From Pseudoalteromonas xiamenensis (lineage in GTDB: Bacteria > Pseudomonadota > Gammaproteobacteria > Enterobacterales > Alteromonadaceae), in contig NZ_CP099917.1 of NCBI RefSeq assembly GCF_030994125.1, positions 1,364,001 through 1,428,000 of the forward strand: a DNA stretch of 64,000 nt. Reading direction: 5' to 3'. This document shows, one piece after another, positions 55,209 to 64,000 of this stretch (its first letter is position 1; each line of letters opens with the position of its first letter). A model generated the notes under the pieces. That model made no database searches. It saw nothing but the letters and a program-made list of their open reading frames with translations, and was not told the origin of the DNA. The translations under genes and the position numbers were made by a program.

Positions 55209-57988
55209 GCCTCTACAACGTGTGCCGTTGCTTGCTCAAACTGTTGTTTTTCAACACAACGACTCTGATTGTTTAAGGATAGTACGTGGTAGGTATCCCT
55301 AAACAAACAATACGCTTGAGTAAGATTAGTTTGCATCGACTCTTCAATGATCCCCGCCGCAAACGCCAGTTCAAAAATTCGAATATTGTCTGTATAGGTC
55401 GTCAGCATTGGGAAAGTAGAGGCGTATTTCAACACCAAATATTGCGCCATAAATTCAATGTCAGTCATACCGCCTAAACCTTGTTTAAGGTCAAAAGACT
55501 CCACGGTATCTTTGGCAAGATGCTGCCGCATTTTCTCACGCATCTCAATAACATCGGTTTTGAGCTTAATTTCATCGCGTGGTAGCGATAGTATTTCCTG
55601 GCGAATTTCACCAAATCGAGTTTTAAGACTATTGTGACCATAGATCAACCTAGCTCGCACAATGGCTTGATGCTCCCAAGTCCATGCTTGTGTACGCTGA
55701 TACTCGTAATAACTCTCGATATTGATTGCCAGTAACCCCGAATTGCCCTCTGGCCTTAAACGTGTATCCAATTCATACAAAATACCCGATGCTGTACGAG
55801 TGTTAAACAAATGCATTAGCCGCTGCGCAAGTTTTAAATAGAATTGACGTGCAGCGGTTGCATTTACACCATCTGTAACAGCATTGCCATCACTGTTGTG
55901 GACAAAGACTAAATCAAGATCACTGTCGTATCCAAGTTCAAAACCGCCAGTTTTTCCATACGCAATAACGGCAAACCCTTTGTTATCTATGTCTGTACCT
56001 TCCGGTTTACCGAAACGGCTCACCATTTGTTCCCACGCTAAATTAACCGCTTGTTCGACTATAGCCTCTGCCAAGGCAGTTAAGTGATCACTTACTTTCA
56101 TAAGATCAAGCACACCTGTTGCGTCGGCTGCCGCAATTCGTAGTTGTTGCGTTTGTTTGAACTGCCGCAAGGACTCCATTTGCAGCTCCAAGTCGTCACT
56201 CTCTAGGCGTAAAAAGAATTGTCGAACTTCAGCTTTATAGGCGCTCAGCGGCAAGGGGCGGTATAGAAGTGCGGGATCTATCAGTTCATCAAGCAAAATT
56301 GGATAACGAGCAATGTGCTCACCAATCCACTTACTGTGTGCACAAAGCTTGATTAACTGTTGGAGCGCGCCTTGATTTTCATAAAGTAATTCCAAATACG
56401 TTGTTCTAGAGGCAACCTTCTCAATCACTTGAGTAACTCGCTCAAAAGTAGAAATAGCGTGATCAGACTCAATAAGATAGGCCAGAACGCGCGGCATTAG
56501 CTTATCTAGAATATCGCGTCCTCGCGCGCCAATCGGTTTTTTGCTGAGTCGAGAACGAAACTCCATCACGGCGTTTTGCCAGTCGAGCTTGAGGGGTTCC
56601 TGCAACCGTTCCATGGCACTCCAATCGTTTTGCTCCCACGACAGGCTAAAACATTCAGGAAGCGCGCTTTCTTCCTCTGGCTCATCGCCTATCACTTGCT
56701 TGAATTCTTCTCGTACAATTGCCATAGTTTGTTCAATGAAAACAACAACCTCATTCCAGTCATTCACGCCTAACAGCATCACTAAACGAGCTTTATCTAA
56801 TTCATTGTCCGGCAACGTTTGAGTTTGTTTGTCGTCAAACGCTTGCAAAAATTGCTCGATTCGACGCAAATGTAAGTAACTCGTACGGAGCTGTGTTGCG
56901 ACCTGACTAGGAATGATATCTAAGCGCTCTAATTCGCTCATTGCGACGAGTAACGATTGAACCTGCAGCGCTTTTTCACGACCTCCACGGATCATCTGGA
57001 GTGCTTGAACAATAAATTCCACTTCGCGAATGCCACCACCACCCAACTTGATGTTGTTGACTAACCCCTTACGCCTAACTTCTTGGGCAATCATGTGTTT
57101 CATTTTACGAAGTGATTCTATTACGGAGAAATCAATGTAACGGCGGTAAACAAAAGGCCTAAGTAAGGTGTAAAACTCTTGCCAATATACGTTTGGCTCT
57201 CCGAGTAAACGTCCTTTTAGCATTGCGTAACGTTCCCACTCTCGCCCTTGATCTTGATAATAATCTTCCATCGCTGCGAAACTCATCACCAATGGACCGC
57301 TATCACCAAAGGGACGTAGCCGCATATCGACACGAAACACTTGCCCATCCGCGGTCGTTTGATTGAGTGCAGCAATTAGTTTTTGTGCAACTTTGGTATA
57401 GAACACTTGGTTTTCGATGCTACGACGACCGCCTTGTGTTTCACCCGCGCGAGGAAAAGCGAAAATAAGATCGATATCAGAAGAGAAGTTCAGCTCTTGT
57501 CCGCCCAACTTTCCCATACCAAGTACCAACATCGGTAGTCGATTGCCATGCTCATCCATTGGCATACCATTTAATTTGGCGACATCATTAAATGCCCAGC
57601 GATTTGCACTGTCGATTAACTTCTCCGCGAGCAACGAGACATAACACACACTGTCGTCAATGGCATTGTTATGCACTAAATCGAGCCACATCACTTTGAG
57701 CCAATACTGCTGTCGATAGCGACGTAAAAGACGACTACACGTTACGTCATCAAGGCCATCGAGGTCTTCAGGTAACGGATCTGGTATTTCGCGATTGTCT
57801 CTATGCTCCGACTTCTCAAGCCAATCAACAAGTTCTGGTCTTGATTTTAAAATGCGGTGGGCAAAATCGCTCAAGGCAACAAGTTGAGCAATGTCAGGAT
57901 GCGTCGCAACATCCAAATCGAGTTCTCGCATTCGGGCGACAGATAATTCTCTAAGTTGAGGCGTCCATTTCACACCAGACAGTGACAT
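55187..57988 (-). CDS. glnE: Bifunctional glutamine synthetase adenylyltransferase/adenylyl-removing enzyme
   Basis: Controls glutamine synthetase by attaching and removing AMP in response to PII proteins. The 933-residue protein has two nucleotidyltransferase domains. The N-terminal one (GMGKLGGQELNFSSDIDL, adenylyl-removing) and the C-terminal one (AYGKTGGFELGYDSDLDLVF, adenylylating) each keep the paired aspartates. The ATG at 57988 has GGAG 6 bases upstream; a TTG at 58000 was rejected. Confidence 0.96.
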   Translation of the reverse strand: MSLSGVKWTPQLRELSVARMRELDLDVATHPDIAQLVALSDFAHRILKSRPELVDWLEKSEHRDNREIPDPLPEDLDGLDDVTCSRLLRRYRQQYWLKVMWLDLVHNNAIDDSVCYVSLLAEKLIDSANRWAFNDVAKLNGMPMDEHGNRLPMLVLGMGKLGGQELNFSSDIDLIFAFPRAGETQGGRRSIENQVFYTKVAQKLIAALNQTTADGQVFRVDMRLRPFGDSGPLVMSFAAMEDYYQDQGREWERYAMLKGRLLGEPNVYWQEFYTLLRPFVYRRYIDFSVIESLRKMKHMIAQEVRRKGLVNNIKLGGGGIREVEFIVQALQMIRGGREKALQVQSLLVAMSELERLDIIPSQVATQLRTSYLHLRRIEQFLQAFDDKQTQTLPDNELDKARLVMLLGVNDWNEVVVFIEQTMAIVREEFKQVIGDEPEEESALPECFSLSWEQNDWSAMERLQEPLKLDWQNAVMEFRSRLSKKPIGARGRDILDKLMPRVLAYLIESDHAISTFERVTQVIEKVASRTTYLELLYENQGALQQLIKLCAHSKWIGEHIARYPILLDELIDPALLYRPLPLSAYKAEVRQFFLRLESDDLELQMESLRQFKQTQQLRIAAADATGVLDLMKVSDHLTALAEAIVEQAVNLAWEQMVSRFGKPEGTDIDNKGFAVIAYGKTGGFELGYDSDLDLVFVHNSDGNAVTDGVNATAARQFYLKLAQRLMHLFNTRTASGILYELDTRLRPEGNSGLLAINIESYYEYQRTQAWTWEHQAIVRARLIYGHNSLKTRFGEIRQEILSLPRDEIKLKTDVIEMREKMRQHLAKDTVESFDLKQGLGGMTDIEFMAQYLVLKYASTFPMLTTYTDNIRIFELAFAAGIIEESMQTNLTQAYCLFRDTYHVLSLNNQSRCVEKQQFEQATAHVVEAWQWVFA

Positions 57989-58082
57989 GTTGATCTCCAA
58001 AAGTGGCTAGTACTCAATCATTTGGGTGTTTTCTATTTAGCCGTTATAGTAGCAGTAAGTTAACTTGAACCTTACACCTTGT

Positions 58083-58976
58083 ATGCTTGATTTGTCTTTA
58101 GCCAACATAAATTTTTTAGCGATTTTAGTGAGTTTCACCATTATTAGTGCAGCAATCATCGTGCTGCGCCGCATTACAGAATGGCGGGCGAAGAAAACGC
58201 TGTCCGATGAACTCGCTCAACGTGACAACTTTGCCCTTGGAATTAACTACGCAACACAGATTGCCGTAGTGTGTATCAGCATGGCATTTCTATTTGATGA
58301 AATAAGTTTGCATACGGCACAACAAGAACCAGTTCACGTATTTCTGCTCATAACACTGTTTTTCGTGTTTATCTTTTTAGGTCAGCTTATTCACCGAAAG
58401 TGGGTTTTGCACCGCTTTAACGAAGAGTCCGCGATTTTAAAGCAGAATATTTGTGCAGCACTTGTTGACTCAGGTATGTTGCTAGGCAATTGTGTGGTTG
58501 TACTTGGTCTTTATCGCTGGGTGCATCCTCAAGGCCTTAGTAATCTCTTAATTGTGACGCTCGCCTTTTTGTTGCTACAGGCAATTTTTGCTATCGACAG
58601 CCGCGTACGAGAAACCCGATTTGCCAAATTCAACCAAGGGGCGTCGCTTCAAGAGAATTTCAATCTTGATAATACGTCAATCGGTATTCGCTATGCAGGA
58701 AAATCCATTGGTTTGTCTTTAGCGCTTTACGCCGGACTTAGCACTGCGCCTTACGTTGATGCAAAACTTGTCGATAATCTTTTCGCGTTAGCCGCGCACT
58801 GTGGCGCAATGTGGCTGATACTTTACGTTGGAACAATAATTCTTAAACATTTATCGCTCCCCAAAATAGACATTGGCCTCGAAGTAGACCACCAAGATAA
58901 CATCGGCGTAGCGTGTTTGGAATTTGCTGTTTTTTGTGCAATGGGCTATTTACTAATAAGTATGTTTTCTGTGTAA
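58083..58976 (+). CDS. DUF350-family membrane protein
   Basis: A 297-residue protein with about eight membrane helices built from repeated DUF350 units (FALGINYATQIAVVCISMAFLF and TSIGIRYAGKSIGLSLALYA are matching repeat starts, each followed by a further helix). DUF350 proteins such as YjfL have no settled function. A TTG at 58065 would add six residues; no strong ribosome site marks either start. It is followed after 25 bases by an unknown gene on the same strand. Confidence 0.75.
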   Translation: MLDLSLANINFLAILVSFTIISAAIIVLRRITEWRAKKTLSDELAQRDNFALGINYATQIAVVCISMAFLFDEISLHTAQQEPVHVFLLITLFFVFIFLGQLIHRKWVLHRFNEESAILKQNICAALVDSGMLLGNCVVVLGLYRWVHPQGLSNLLIVTLAFLLLQAIFAIDSRVRETRFAKFNQGASLQENFNLDNTSIGIRYAGKSIGLSLALYAGLSTAPYVDAKLVDNLFALAAHCGAMWLILYVGTIILKHLSLPKIDIGLEVDHQDNIGVACLEFAVFCAMGYLLISMFSV

Positions 58977-59001
58977 ACGTTATAGCGCAAAGGAATGCTC
59001 T

Positions 59002-59511
59002 ATGAACCCCAACTCGGCGATAGATATGCTCTTAAACGTTGATGCCCTATTACTCGTGGACACGAATACCGAGTTCACCAAAAGCTTTGCAGAGTGCCAT
59101 TTTAGCGAAGCGCATCAACGTCCCAGTAACTTAATTGTGGCGGGAGATAACACTCGGATCTTAGTGAAAATGATGTTCCAAGAACTCATTAAAGATTATT
59201 GCTATTGTGACATTAGCAACGAGATTAGCGTATCAGAGCTTGCTTCCTACCTGCATGAACACCACAACGTTTCAGCTGTGCTGATTAACGCTCATGACTA
59301 CACCTTAGCTGACGACGAACAAAAGTTTATCTTTAATTCACTTCATCCCGTTCGCTATCTAGTCGAAGAAAATGAACTCGGGGAATTTTATTTTGAACGC
59401 TTACTAGACGTAGGCCACGACAATCATTTGTCCTGCAGCAGCAAAGTAGCCGAAGTCACAAATGACATCTCCGAGTCACTGTGCAAAATGGACTCTGAAG
59501 AACAATTTTGA
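59002..59511 (+). CDS. Protein of unknown function
   Basis: A 169-residue acidic cytoplasmic protein; no family recognised. It has a GDNTRILVKMMFQELIKDYCYCDI segment (central) and a YLHEHHNVSAVLINAHDY segment that read like a small Rossmann-type alternation of strand and helix. There is no signal peptide or membrane helix. AAAGGA lies 8 bases upstream of the ATG. It is probably co-transcribed with the DUF350 gene. Confidence 0.7.
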   Translation: MNPNSAIDMLLNVDALLLVDTNTEFTKSFAECHFSEAHQRPSNLIVAGDNTRILVKMMFQELIKDYCYCDISNEISVSELASYLHEHHNVSAVLINAHDYTLADDEQKFIFNSLHPVRYLVEENELGEFYFERLLDVGHDNHLSCSSKVAEVTNDISESLCKMDSEEQF

Positions 59512-59581
59512 ACGAATAACTTGTCCCGCTCAGTCTTCCTTCGTACCATTAGTACAACTGTAACTTATTTCATATTTTCCT

Positions 59582-60316
59582 ATGCGAATTCCACATATTT
59601 ATCAACCATCTGAACTCGCTCTCAATGTGTGTGTGCAATTAGATGATGACGCGGCCGGTCATATAGGGCGAGTCTTGCGCATGCGCGAAGGCGACAAAGT
59701 TTCTCTGTTTAATGGCGAAGGTGGTGAATACCTTGCAACGCTTACGGAAGTAGGAAAGAAAACGGTTACCGCAACGCCATATGAATTTGTAGATCGCTGT
59801 GTCGAATCACCGCTACGAATCCATTTAGGTCAAGGTATTTCTCGTGGTGACAAAATGGATTTCACGATTCAAAAATCCGTGGAGCTTGGCATTACCGAGA
59901 TAACTCCCCTGTTCACGGAGCGCTGCGGGGTAAAACTCTCTGGTGACCGACTGGAAAAGAAACATCAGCAATGGCAAAAGATAGCCATTGCCGCGGCAGA
60001 GCAATCAGGGCGAAACAGCGTACCCGTTGTCCATTTTCCAAAAGAAATTAACGTTTGGTTGAAAGAACAAAGTGACGAATTGAAGTTAACATTGCACCCG
60101 CGTGCAGAGCATTCAATTAAAACGTTACCAGCACCTACGCATGGAGTACGTTTTCTGGTCGGCCCTGAAGGCGGTTTTACCGACAATGAAATGCACCTGA
60201 CTCAAGAACAAGGCTTTGTCGATGTTCGCTTAGGTCCTCGCGTCCTGCGCACTGAAACAGCTGCATTGACTGTGCTTAGTGCACTGCAATTGCAATTTGG
60301 TGATTTAACGGTTTAA
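59582..60316 (+). CDS. rsmE: 16S rRNA (uracil1498-N3)-methyltransferase
   Basis: Methylates U1498 of 16S rRNA with S-adenosylmethionine. The 244-residue SPOUT enzyme has an N-terminal PUA-like domain (HIGRVLRMREGD) and the knotted SAM-binding C-terminus (FLVGPEGGFTDNE, LGPRVLRTETA). It heads the conserved rsmE-gshB-yqgE-ruvX run. Confidence 0.96.
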   Translation: MRIPHIYQPSELALNVCVQLDDDAAGHIGRVLRMREGDKVSLFNGEGGEYLATLTEVGKKTVTATPYEFVDRCVESPLRIHLGQGISRGDKMDFTIQKSVELGITEITPLFTERCGVKLSGDRLEKKHQQWQKIAIAAAEQSGRNSVPVVHFPKEINVWLKEQSDELKLTLHPRAEHSIKTLPAPTHGVRFLVGPEGGFTDNEMHLTQEQGFVDVRLGPRVLRTETAALTVLSALQLQFGDLTV

Positions 60317-60371
60317 AAACAAAGCGTACATCCCCATATTGAAACAAACGATGAAATGAAAGGTATCTACC

Positions 60372-61328
60372 ATGGCAATTAAACTGGGCATTATTTCAGA
60401 CCCTATCAGCGGATTTAATATTAAAAAAGACACTGGCTTTGCCATGATGATGGCGGCGCAAAGTCGCGGTTACGAACTTTACTACATGGAAATGAATGAC
60501 CTGTTCTTATTGCAAGGCGAAGCAAAAGCTACGGCTGCAAAAGCGCAGGTTTTCAACGATTCAACTCGCTGGTATGAACTTGAAGAAAAACAAGAAATTA
60601 ATCTGGCGGATCTGGATGTTATTCTCATGCGTAAAGATCCACCATTTGATACTGAATACATCTACGCAACGTATATTTTAGAACGCGCCGAAAACGCAGG
60701 CACCCTAGTAATCAACAAACCACAAAGCTTGCGCGATGCAAACGAAAAGCTCTTCACGGCTTGGTTTAGCGAACACACGCCAGAAACACTGGTGACACGC
60801 CAGCAAGCACAAATTCGTTCTTTCCTAAACAAGCATCAAGACATCATCTTAAAACCGCTTGACGGCATGGGTGGCGCTTCCATTTTCCGCGTTCGAGCAG
60901 ATGACCCGAACATCGGTGTAATTTGTGAAACGTTGACGGAACACGGTTCACGCTTTGCCATGGCGCAAACCTATATTCCCGCGATCAAAGACGGTGATAA
61001 ACGCGTGTTGGTTGTTGATGGCCAAGTCGTTCCGTATTGCCTTGCTCGTATTCCTCAAAATGGCGAAACAAGAGGTAATCTTGCCGCCGGTGGTCGAGGT
61101 GAAGCTCGTCCTATTAGCGATGCAGACCGTCGTATCGCGGAAGCTGTGGCTCCGGTATTGAAAGAAAAAGGTCTTATTTTTGTCGGCTTAGACATCATTG
61201 GCGATCGCTTAACCGAAATTAACGTCACTGCGCCAACGTGCGTTAAAGAAATTGAAGCAGCGTACGATATTTCTATTATGGAAATGCTTTTTGACGCGAT
61301 AGAGTCAAAACTAGGCCATACTAAATAG
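60372..61328 (+). CDS. gshB: Glutathione synthetase
   Basis: Joins gamma-glutamylcysteine and glycine to make glutathione. The 318-residue ATP-grasp enzyme has MRKDPPFDTEYIYATY, the ATP-grasp core DIILKPLDGMGGASIF and the metal-binding ENVTAPT-like segment (EINVTAPTCVKEIE). AAAGG precedes the ATG. Length and context match E. coli. Confidence 0.97.
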   Translation: MAIKLGIISDPISGFNIKKDTGFAMMMAAQSRGYELYYMEMNDLFLLQGEAKATAAKAQVFNDSTRWYELEEKQEINLADLDVILMRKDPPFDTEYIYATYILERAENAGTLVINKPQSLRDANEKLFTAWFSEHTPETLVTRQQAQIRSFLNKHQDIILKPLDGMGGASIFRVRADDPNIGVICETLTEHGSRFAMAQTYIPAIKDGDKRVLVVDGQVVPYCLARIPQNGETRGNLAAGGRGEARPISDADRRIAEAVAPVLKEKGLIFVGLDIIGDRLTEINVTAPTCVKEIEAAYDISIMEMLFDAIESKLGHTK

Positions 61329-61348
61329 AAGATAATAAAGGGGGCTTT

Positions 61349-61906
61349 ATGAAATCGCTCGAAAATCATTTTCTTATTGCAATGCCAAGCATGGATGACC
61401 CCTTTTTCAAGCGCTCCGTTGCGTACATTTGTGAGCACAACGACGACGGTGCAATGGGTTTAGTCCTCACTCATCCCATCAACGTGACCGTTGGCGAATT
61501 ATTGGACCAAATCGACATCGATAATGACAAAAGCAACTCAGCTTCAGGCCAAGCGGTCTTGGCAGGTGGGCCTGTCAAAGTTGACCGTGGTTTTGTGCTG
61601 CATTCGCCCAAACGTGGCTTTACGTCAAGCCAAGCGTTGAGTTCTGAGCTGATGATAACAACGTCAAAAGACGTGCTCGAAACGTTGACTCGTGACGATG
61701 CCCCCGAGGCATTTATCATTACGCTTGGGTACGCAGGCTGGTCAAAAGGTCAGCTAGAGCAAGAGCTCCTTGATAACGCATGGCTCGTCGTTGAAGCGGA
61801 TGCTAATTTAATCTTTAATACCCCGGTTGAAGAACGTTGGGAAAAAGCGGTGAAAATGCTGGGTATTGACGTTGCTCAACTTAGTCTTCAGGCAGGCCAC
61901 GCTTAA
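61349..61906 (+). CDS. yqgE: YqgE/AlgH-family protein
   Basis: A 185-residue DUF179 protein of unclear molecular function that is always linked to gshB and ruvX. Typical wording is HFLIAMPSMDDPFFKRSV at the start and GYAGWSKGQLEQEL near 130. An AAAGGGGG site lies just before the ATG, 20 bases after gshB. Confidence 0.94.
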   Translation: MKSLENHFLIAMPSMDDPFFKRSVAYICEHNDDGAMGLVLTHPINVTVGELLDQIDIDNDKSNSASGQAVLAGGPVKVDRGFVLHSPKRGFTSSQALSSELMITTSKDVLETLTRDDAPEAFIITLGYAGWSKGQLEQELLDNAWLVVEADANLIFNTPVEERWEKAVKMLGIDVAQLSLQAGHA

Positions 61907-61980
61907 TTTTACGTGGTCTTTCTAATGACGTTGTCAGACTTCAAGTTATTCAAAGTTGCCAAAGTTAGCTAGAATACGTG

Positions 61981-61999
61981 TTCAGAAGAACCTTCTGAA
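61981..61999. promoter_or_regulatory. Perfect inverted repeat upstream of ruvX
   Basis: TTCAGAAG and CTTCTGAA are separated by AAC. It lies 63 bases before the ruvX ATG in a 155-bp gap and could be an operator or a leader hairpin. No terminator follows yqgE. Confidence 0.3.
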
Positions 62000-62062
62000 A
62001 TGACGTAATGTCGTCGTTTAATTGTTACTTTTACCCTTTTCTCGAGTTTGCAAAACACACCT

Positions 62063-62515
62063 ATGAACAAAAAAACAACTACCCCAGCGGGACAGCGCGC
62101 CGTAATGGGCTTTGATTTCGGCACAAAAAGCATTGGTGTTGCCATTGGCCAAGAAATTACAGGTACAGCATCCAGTTTAGGGGCATTAAAAGCTCGTGAT
62201 GGAATACCTGATTGGAATGCCTTAGAGAAATTAGTTAACGAATGGCAACCCGATCTAATCATTGTCGGCTTACCATTGAATATGGATGGCACCAATCAGC
62301 AGGTAACATTTGCAGCGAAAAAATTTGCAAATCGAGTACATAACCTGACTCGAAAGCCAGTAGAGACGCATGATGAACGGTTAACCACAACCGATGCAAA
62401 AGCTCGCTTATTCGAACAAGGTGGCTATCGGAACTTGGCCAAAGACAACATTGACGGTATGGCCGCAGTGATCATTTTAGAAAGCTATTTCGAACAACAA
62501 TGGGGTGATGTTTAA
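62063..62515 (+). CDS. ruvX: Holliday-junction resolvase-like protein RuvX (YqgF)
   Basis: A 150-residue RNase H-fold protein implicated in 16S rRNA 5'-end processing, with resolvase-like fold. [14 protein letters not shown] supplies the first catalytic aspartate, DERLTT the second region, and DGMAAVIIL the last. The ATG at 62063 was chosen; a TTG five codons upstream is in frame. Confidence 0.94.
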   Translation: MNKKTTTPAGQRAVMGFDFGTKSIGVAIGQEITGTASSLGALKARDGIPDWNALEKLVNEWQPDLIIVGLPLNMDGTNQQVTFAAKKFANRVHNLTRKPVETHDERLTTTDAKARLFEQGGYRNLAKDNIDGMAAVIILESYFEQQWGDV

Positions 62516-63412
62516 TCACTTCGAGTGCGGATTGATAACCGTATAACGGGTTAAATCTGGAATAAAGCCTGCTTGCTCGTAGGCTTTTTTAATTCGCCCT
62601 TGTGCACGTAATACTGACAACCCTTTTTCTATCGCTTGATACGCTCTTTCGCCTTCGGGGTGATTTTTGGACACCACAAAATGTCGGCTACCATCCAACT
62701 CTAGAATAAATTTAGGATGCGCCACAAGGCGAATATCTTCAAGTTGATAGGCATTATCGAGGCTTGGCATGAGTGGCATCATCATAAAATCGGCCCATTG
62801 ACGATGAACCATTTGAGCCTGCGCGAGCCATTCATGTTCGATAAACAACTCTTTTAAAGGTAATCCAGTTAACGTTTGCCAATCCGTACGCCAACGAGGA
62901 GTTGAAACAGCGGTCAATTTCTCAAAATCTTCGATTCGGGATAGAGTTTTCACCTTTTCGTTCGTTGGATTTGCGTAAATTCCTGCAAAATATTCTCCTT
63001 TTCGTATCACCGGAGCACTAATAAACAATTTATCGGCCAGCGCTTTTGCGTCTGCTAACCAATAGCTATCAAAACTGAGCAGCAACTTGCCTTGTTCTAA
63101 TAACCGAGTATTGCGGAAATTCACTTTGCCTGGTCGGTATTGAAATGTCTTTTTGTATCCCCCCAGCATGAGCGCTTGCTGTACGATGATCATATCGACA
63201 ACATCACGACGGATGTAATGCCCTTTAAAATTATCAACGTCTAAGGGAGAGCGACCATTGAGAAATCGAAGATAGTCTTCATACACATCATCGCGGATAA
63301 ACATTTCCACAGATTCTGTGGCGTAGACATAAGGTATAGCGGGTAGCCATAAGGCCACCAGCACAACCCATTGGAGCAATCGCGTAACAGGTTTAATCTT
63401 TACCCAAACCAT
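62516..63412 (-). CDS. Exported solute-binding-like protein (SBP_bac_3 type)
   Basis: A 298-residue periplasmic protein with a signal peptide (LLQWVVLVALWLPAIPYVYA, cut before TES). The rest reads like a type 3 solute-binding fold: FQYRPGKVNFRNTRLLEQGK, LFISAPVIRKGEYF, an inner repeat with ERAYQAIEKGLSVLRAQGRIKKAYEQAGF at the end. No permease or ATPase gene is adjacent, so it may be a stand-alone sensor or binding protein. Its start overlaps pilU by 20 bases, so it is translated from the pilU transcript. Confidence 0.75.
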   Translation of the reverse strand: MVWVKIKPVTRLLQWVVLVALWLPAIPYVYATESVEMFIRDDVYEDYLRFLNGRSPLDVDNFKGHYIRRDVVDMIIVQQALMLGGYKKTFQYRPGKVNFRNTRLLEQGKLLLSFDSYWLADAKALADKLFISAPVIRKGEYFAGIYANPTNEKVKTLSRIEDFEKLTAVSTPRWRTDWQTLTGLPLKELFIEHEWLAQAQMVHRQWADFMMMPLMPSLDNAYQLEDIRLVAHPKFILELDGSRHFVVSKNHPEGERAYQAIEKGLSVLRAQGRIKKAYEQAGFIPDLTRYTVINPHSK

Positions 63413-64000
63413 CTACGGTGACACCTTGCAAGAAGCCAGCTCCCTTTTGCTCATTATTTTGAAGTTTAATCATCAAACGTAAGTCGTTTGGCGAGTCTGC
63501 ATGATGAAGCGCATCCGCGTAGTTGATTTGTTGTGTTCGATATAGTTCGAACAAAGCTTGGTCAAACGTTTGCATGCCTTGCTCTTTGGATTTAGCCATC
63601 ACTTCTTTGATAGAGCCAACATCGCCTTTCTTAATCAACTCGGCGACTAATGGCGAATTCAACATGACTTCAATGGCTGCAACACGGCCTTCGCCATCCG
63701 ACGTTGGGATCAACTGCTGAGCGACAATCGCGCGCAAGTTCAACGCTAAATCGTATTTAAGCTTGTCATGTTTCTCTTTTGGCACTAAGTGCATAATACG
63801 GTCAATCGCTTGGTTCGCATTGTTCGCGTGCAATGTTGCAACGCATAAATGCCCGGTTTCCGCAAAACTTAACGCGTATTCCATTGTTTCTTGAGAACGA
63901 ATTTCACCAATGAGAATAACATCTGGCGCTTGACGCAATGAGCTTTTCAACGCGGCTTCAAAACTGTCGGTATCAATACCAACTTCCCGTTGCGTAATCA
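63393..64000 (-). CDS. pilU: Type IV pilus retraction ATPase PilU, 3' part
   Basis: The C-terminal 201 residues of a PilT-family secretion ATPase; the frame is open to the window edge, so the N-terminus is outside. The Walker B region is LRQAPDVILIGEIR, followed by the His box ATLHANNANQAIDRI. The ending MQTFDQALFELY...DALHHADSPNDLRLMIKL is the PilU form rather than PilT. It helps retract type IV pili. In many gammaproteobacteria a PilT/PilU gene sits next to ruvX, as here. Confidence 0.92.
   Translation of the reverse strand, partial: ITQREVGIDTDSFEAALKSSLRQAPDVILIGEIRSQETMEYALSFAETGHLCVATLHANNANQAIDRIMHLVPKEKHDKLKYDLALNLRAIVAQQLIPTSDGEGRVAAIEVMLNSPLVAELIKKGDVGSIKEVMAKSKEQGMQTFDQALFELYRTQQINYADALHHADSPNDLRLMIKLQNNEQKGAGFLQGVTVDGLGKD

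Overview
This window looks like core chromosome of a marine gammaproteobacterium of the order Alteromonadales, most likely Pseudoalteromonadaceae. That placement is an inference from moderate, slightly AT-rich base composition and from gene order, with no database search. Several blocks keep gammaproteobacterial order: holD-rimI next to prfC; guaBA divergent from xseA; tolC divergent from nudF-DUF1249-cpdA-yqiA-parE; and rsmE-gshB-yqgE-ruvX next to a pilus retraction ATPase. Nearly all of the DNA is housekeeping.

Layout. 1-7.2 kb: serA, radA, a large two-PilZ-domain protein, serB and tatD. 7.2-15.2 kb: pdxH, argS, prfC, an orphan hybrid sensor kinase on the other strand, rimI, holD and tRNA-Trp. 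15.4-18.1 kb is a small accessory block: a TSUP permease broken by one stop codon, its divergent AraC regulator, and an exported discoidin-domain protein. 18.5-25 kb: guaA, guaB, xseA, a membrane-anchored coiled-coil protein and cysE. 25-30 kb: an M16 lipoprotein protease, two tandem genes for one identical 51-residue double-glycine peptide, and a MetF-like protein behind a MetJ-type operator. 30-38.6 kb: DEAD-box helicase, DUF3581 protein, SDR, chemoreceptor, gltX, GGDEF protein and proB. 38.7-44 kb: EamA transporter, small membrane proteins, DUF1543 protein, exported amidohydrolase, Crp/Fnr regulator and a purine phosphoribosyltransferase. 44-52 kb: parC and parE flanking a PQQ-type sugar dehydrogenase, then yqiA, cpdA, a DUF1249 gene and nudF. 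52-58 kb: tolC, an LpxL-like acyltransferase, a TcpQ-like protein and glnE. 58-64 kb: a DUF350 protein, an unknown protein, rsmE, gshB, yqgE, ruvX, a solute-binding-like protein and the 3' part of pilU.

Links between genes: serA and serB make serine, which CysE diverts to cysteine and which supplies one-carbon units to folate enzymes such as the MetF-like protein. GuaB, GuaA and the phosphoribosyltransferase cover purine synthesis and salvage. GshB uses the cysteine, and GlnE controls glutamine synthetase.

The most interesting locus is 28301-28671. Two peptide genes differ at 21 nucleotides yet encode exactly the same 51 residues, ending a leader in GG before a 21-residue, two-cysteine tail. 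This looks like a ribosomal natural-product or secreted-peptide precursor with no modification or export genes nearby. Other points worth attention are the MetJ-like operator at 28873-28896, a likely frameshift in the serB N-terminus at a C6 run, the single-stop TSUP pseudogene, and the dehydrogenase sandwiched between the topoisomerase IV genes.
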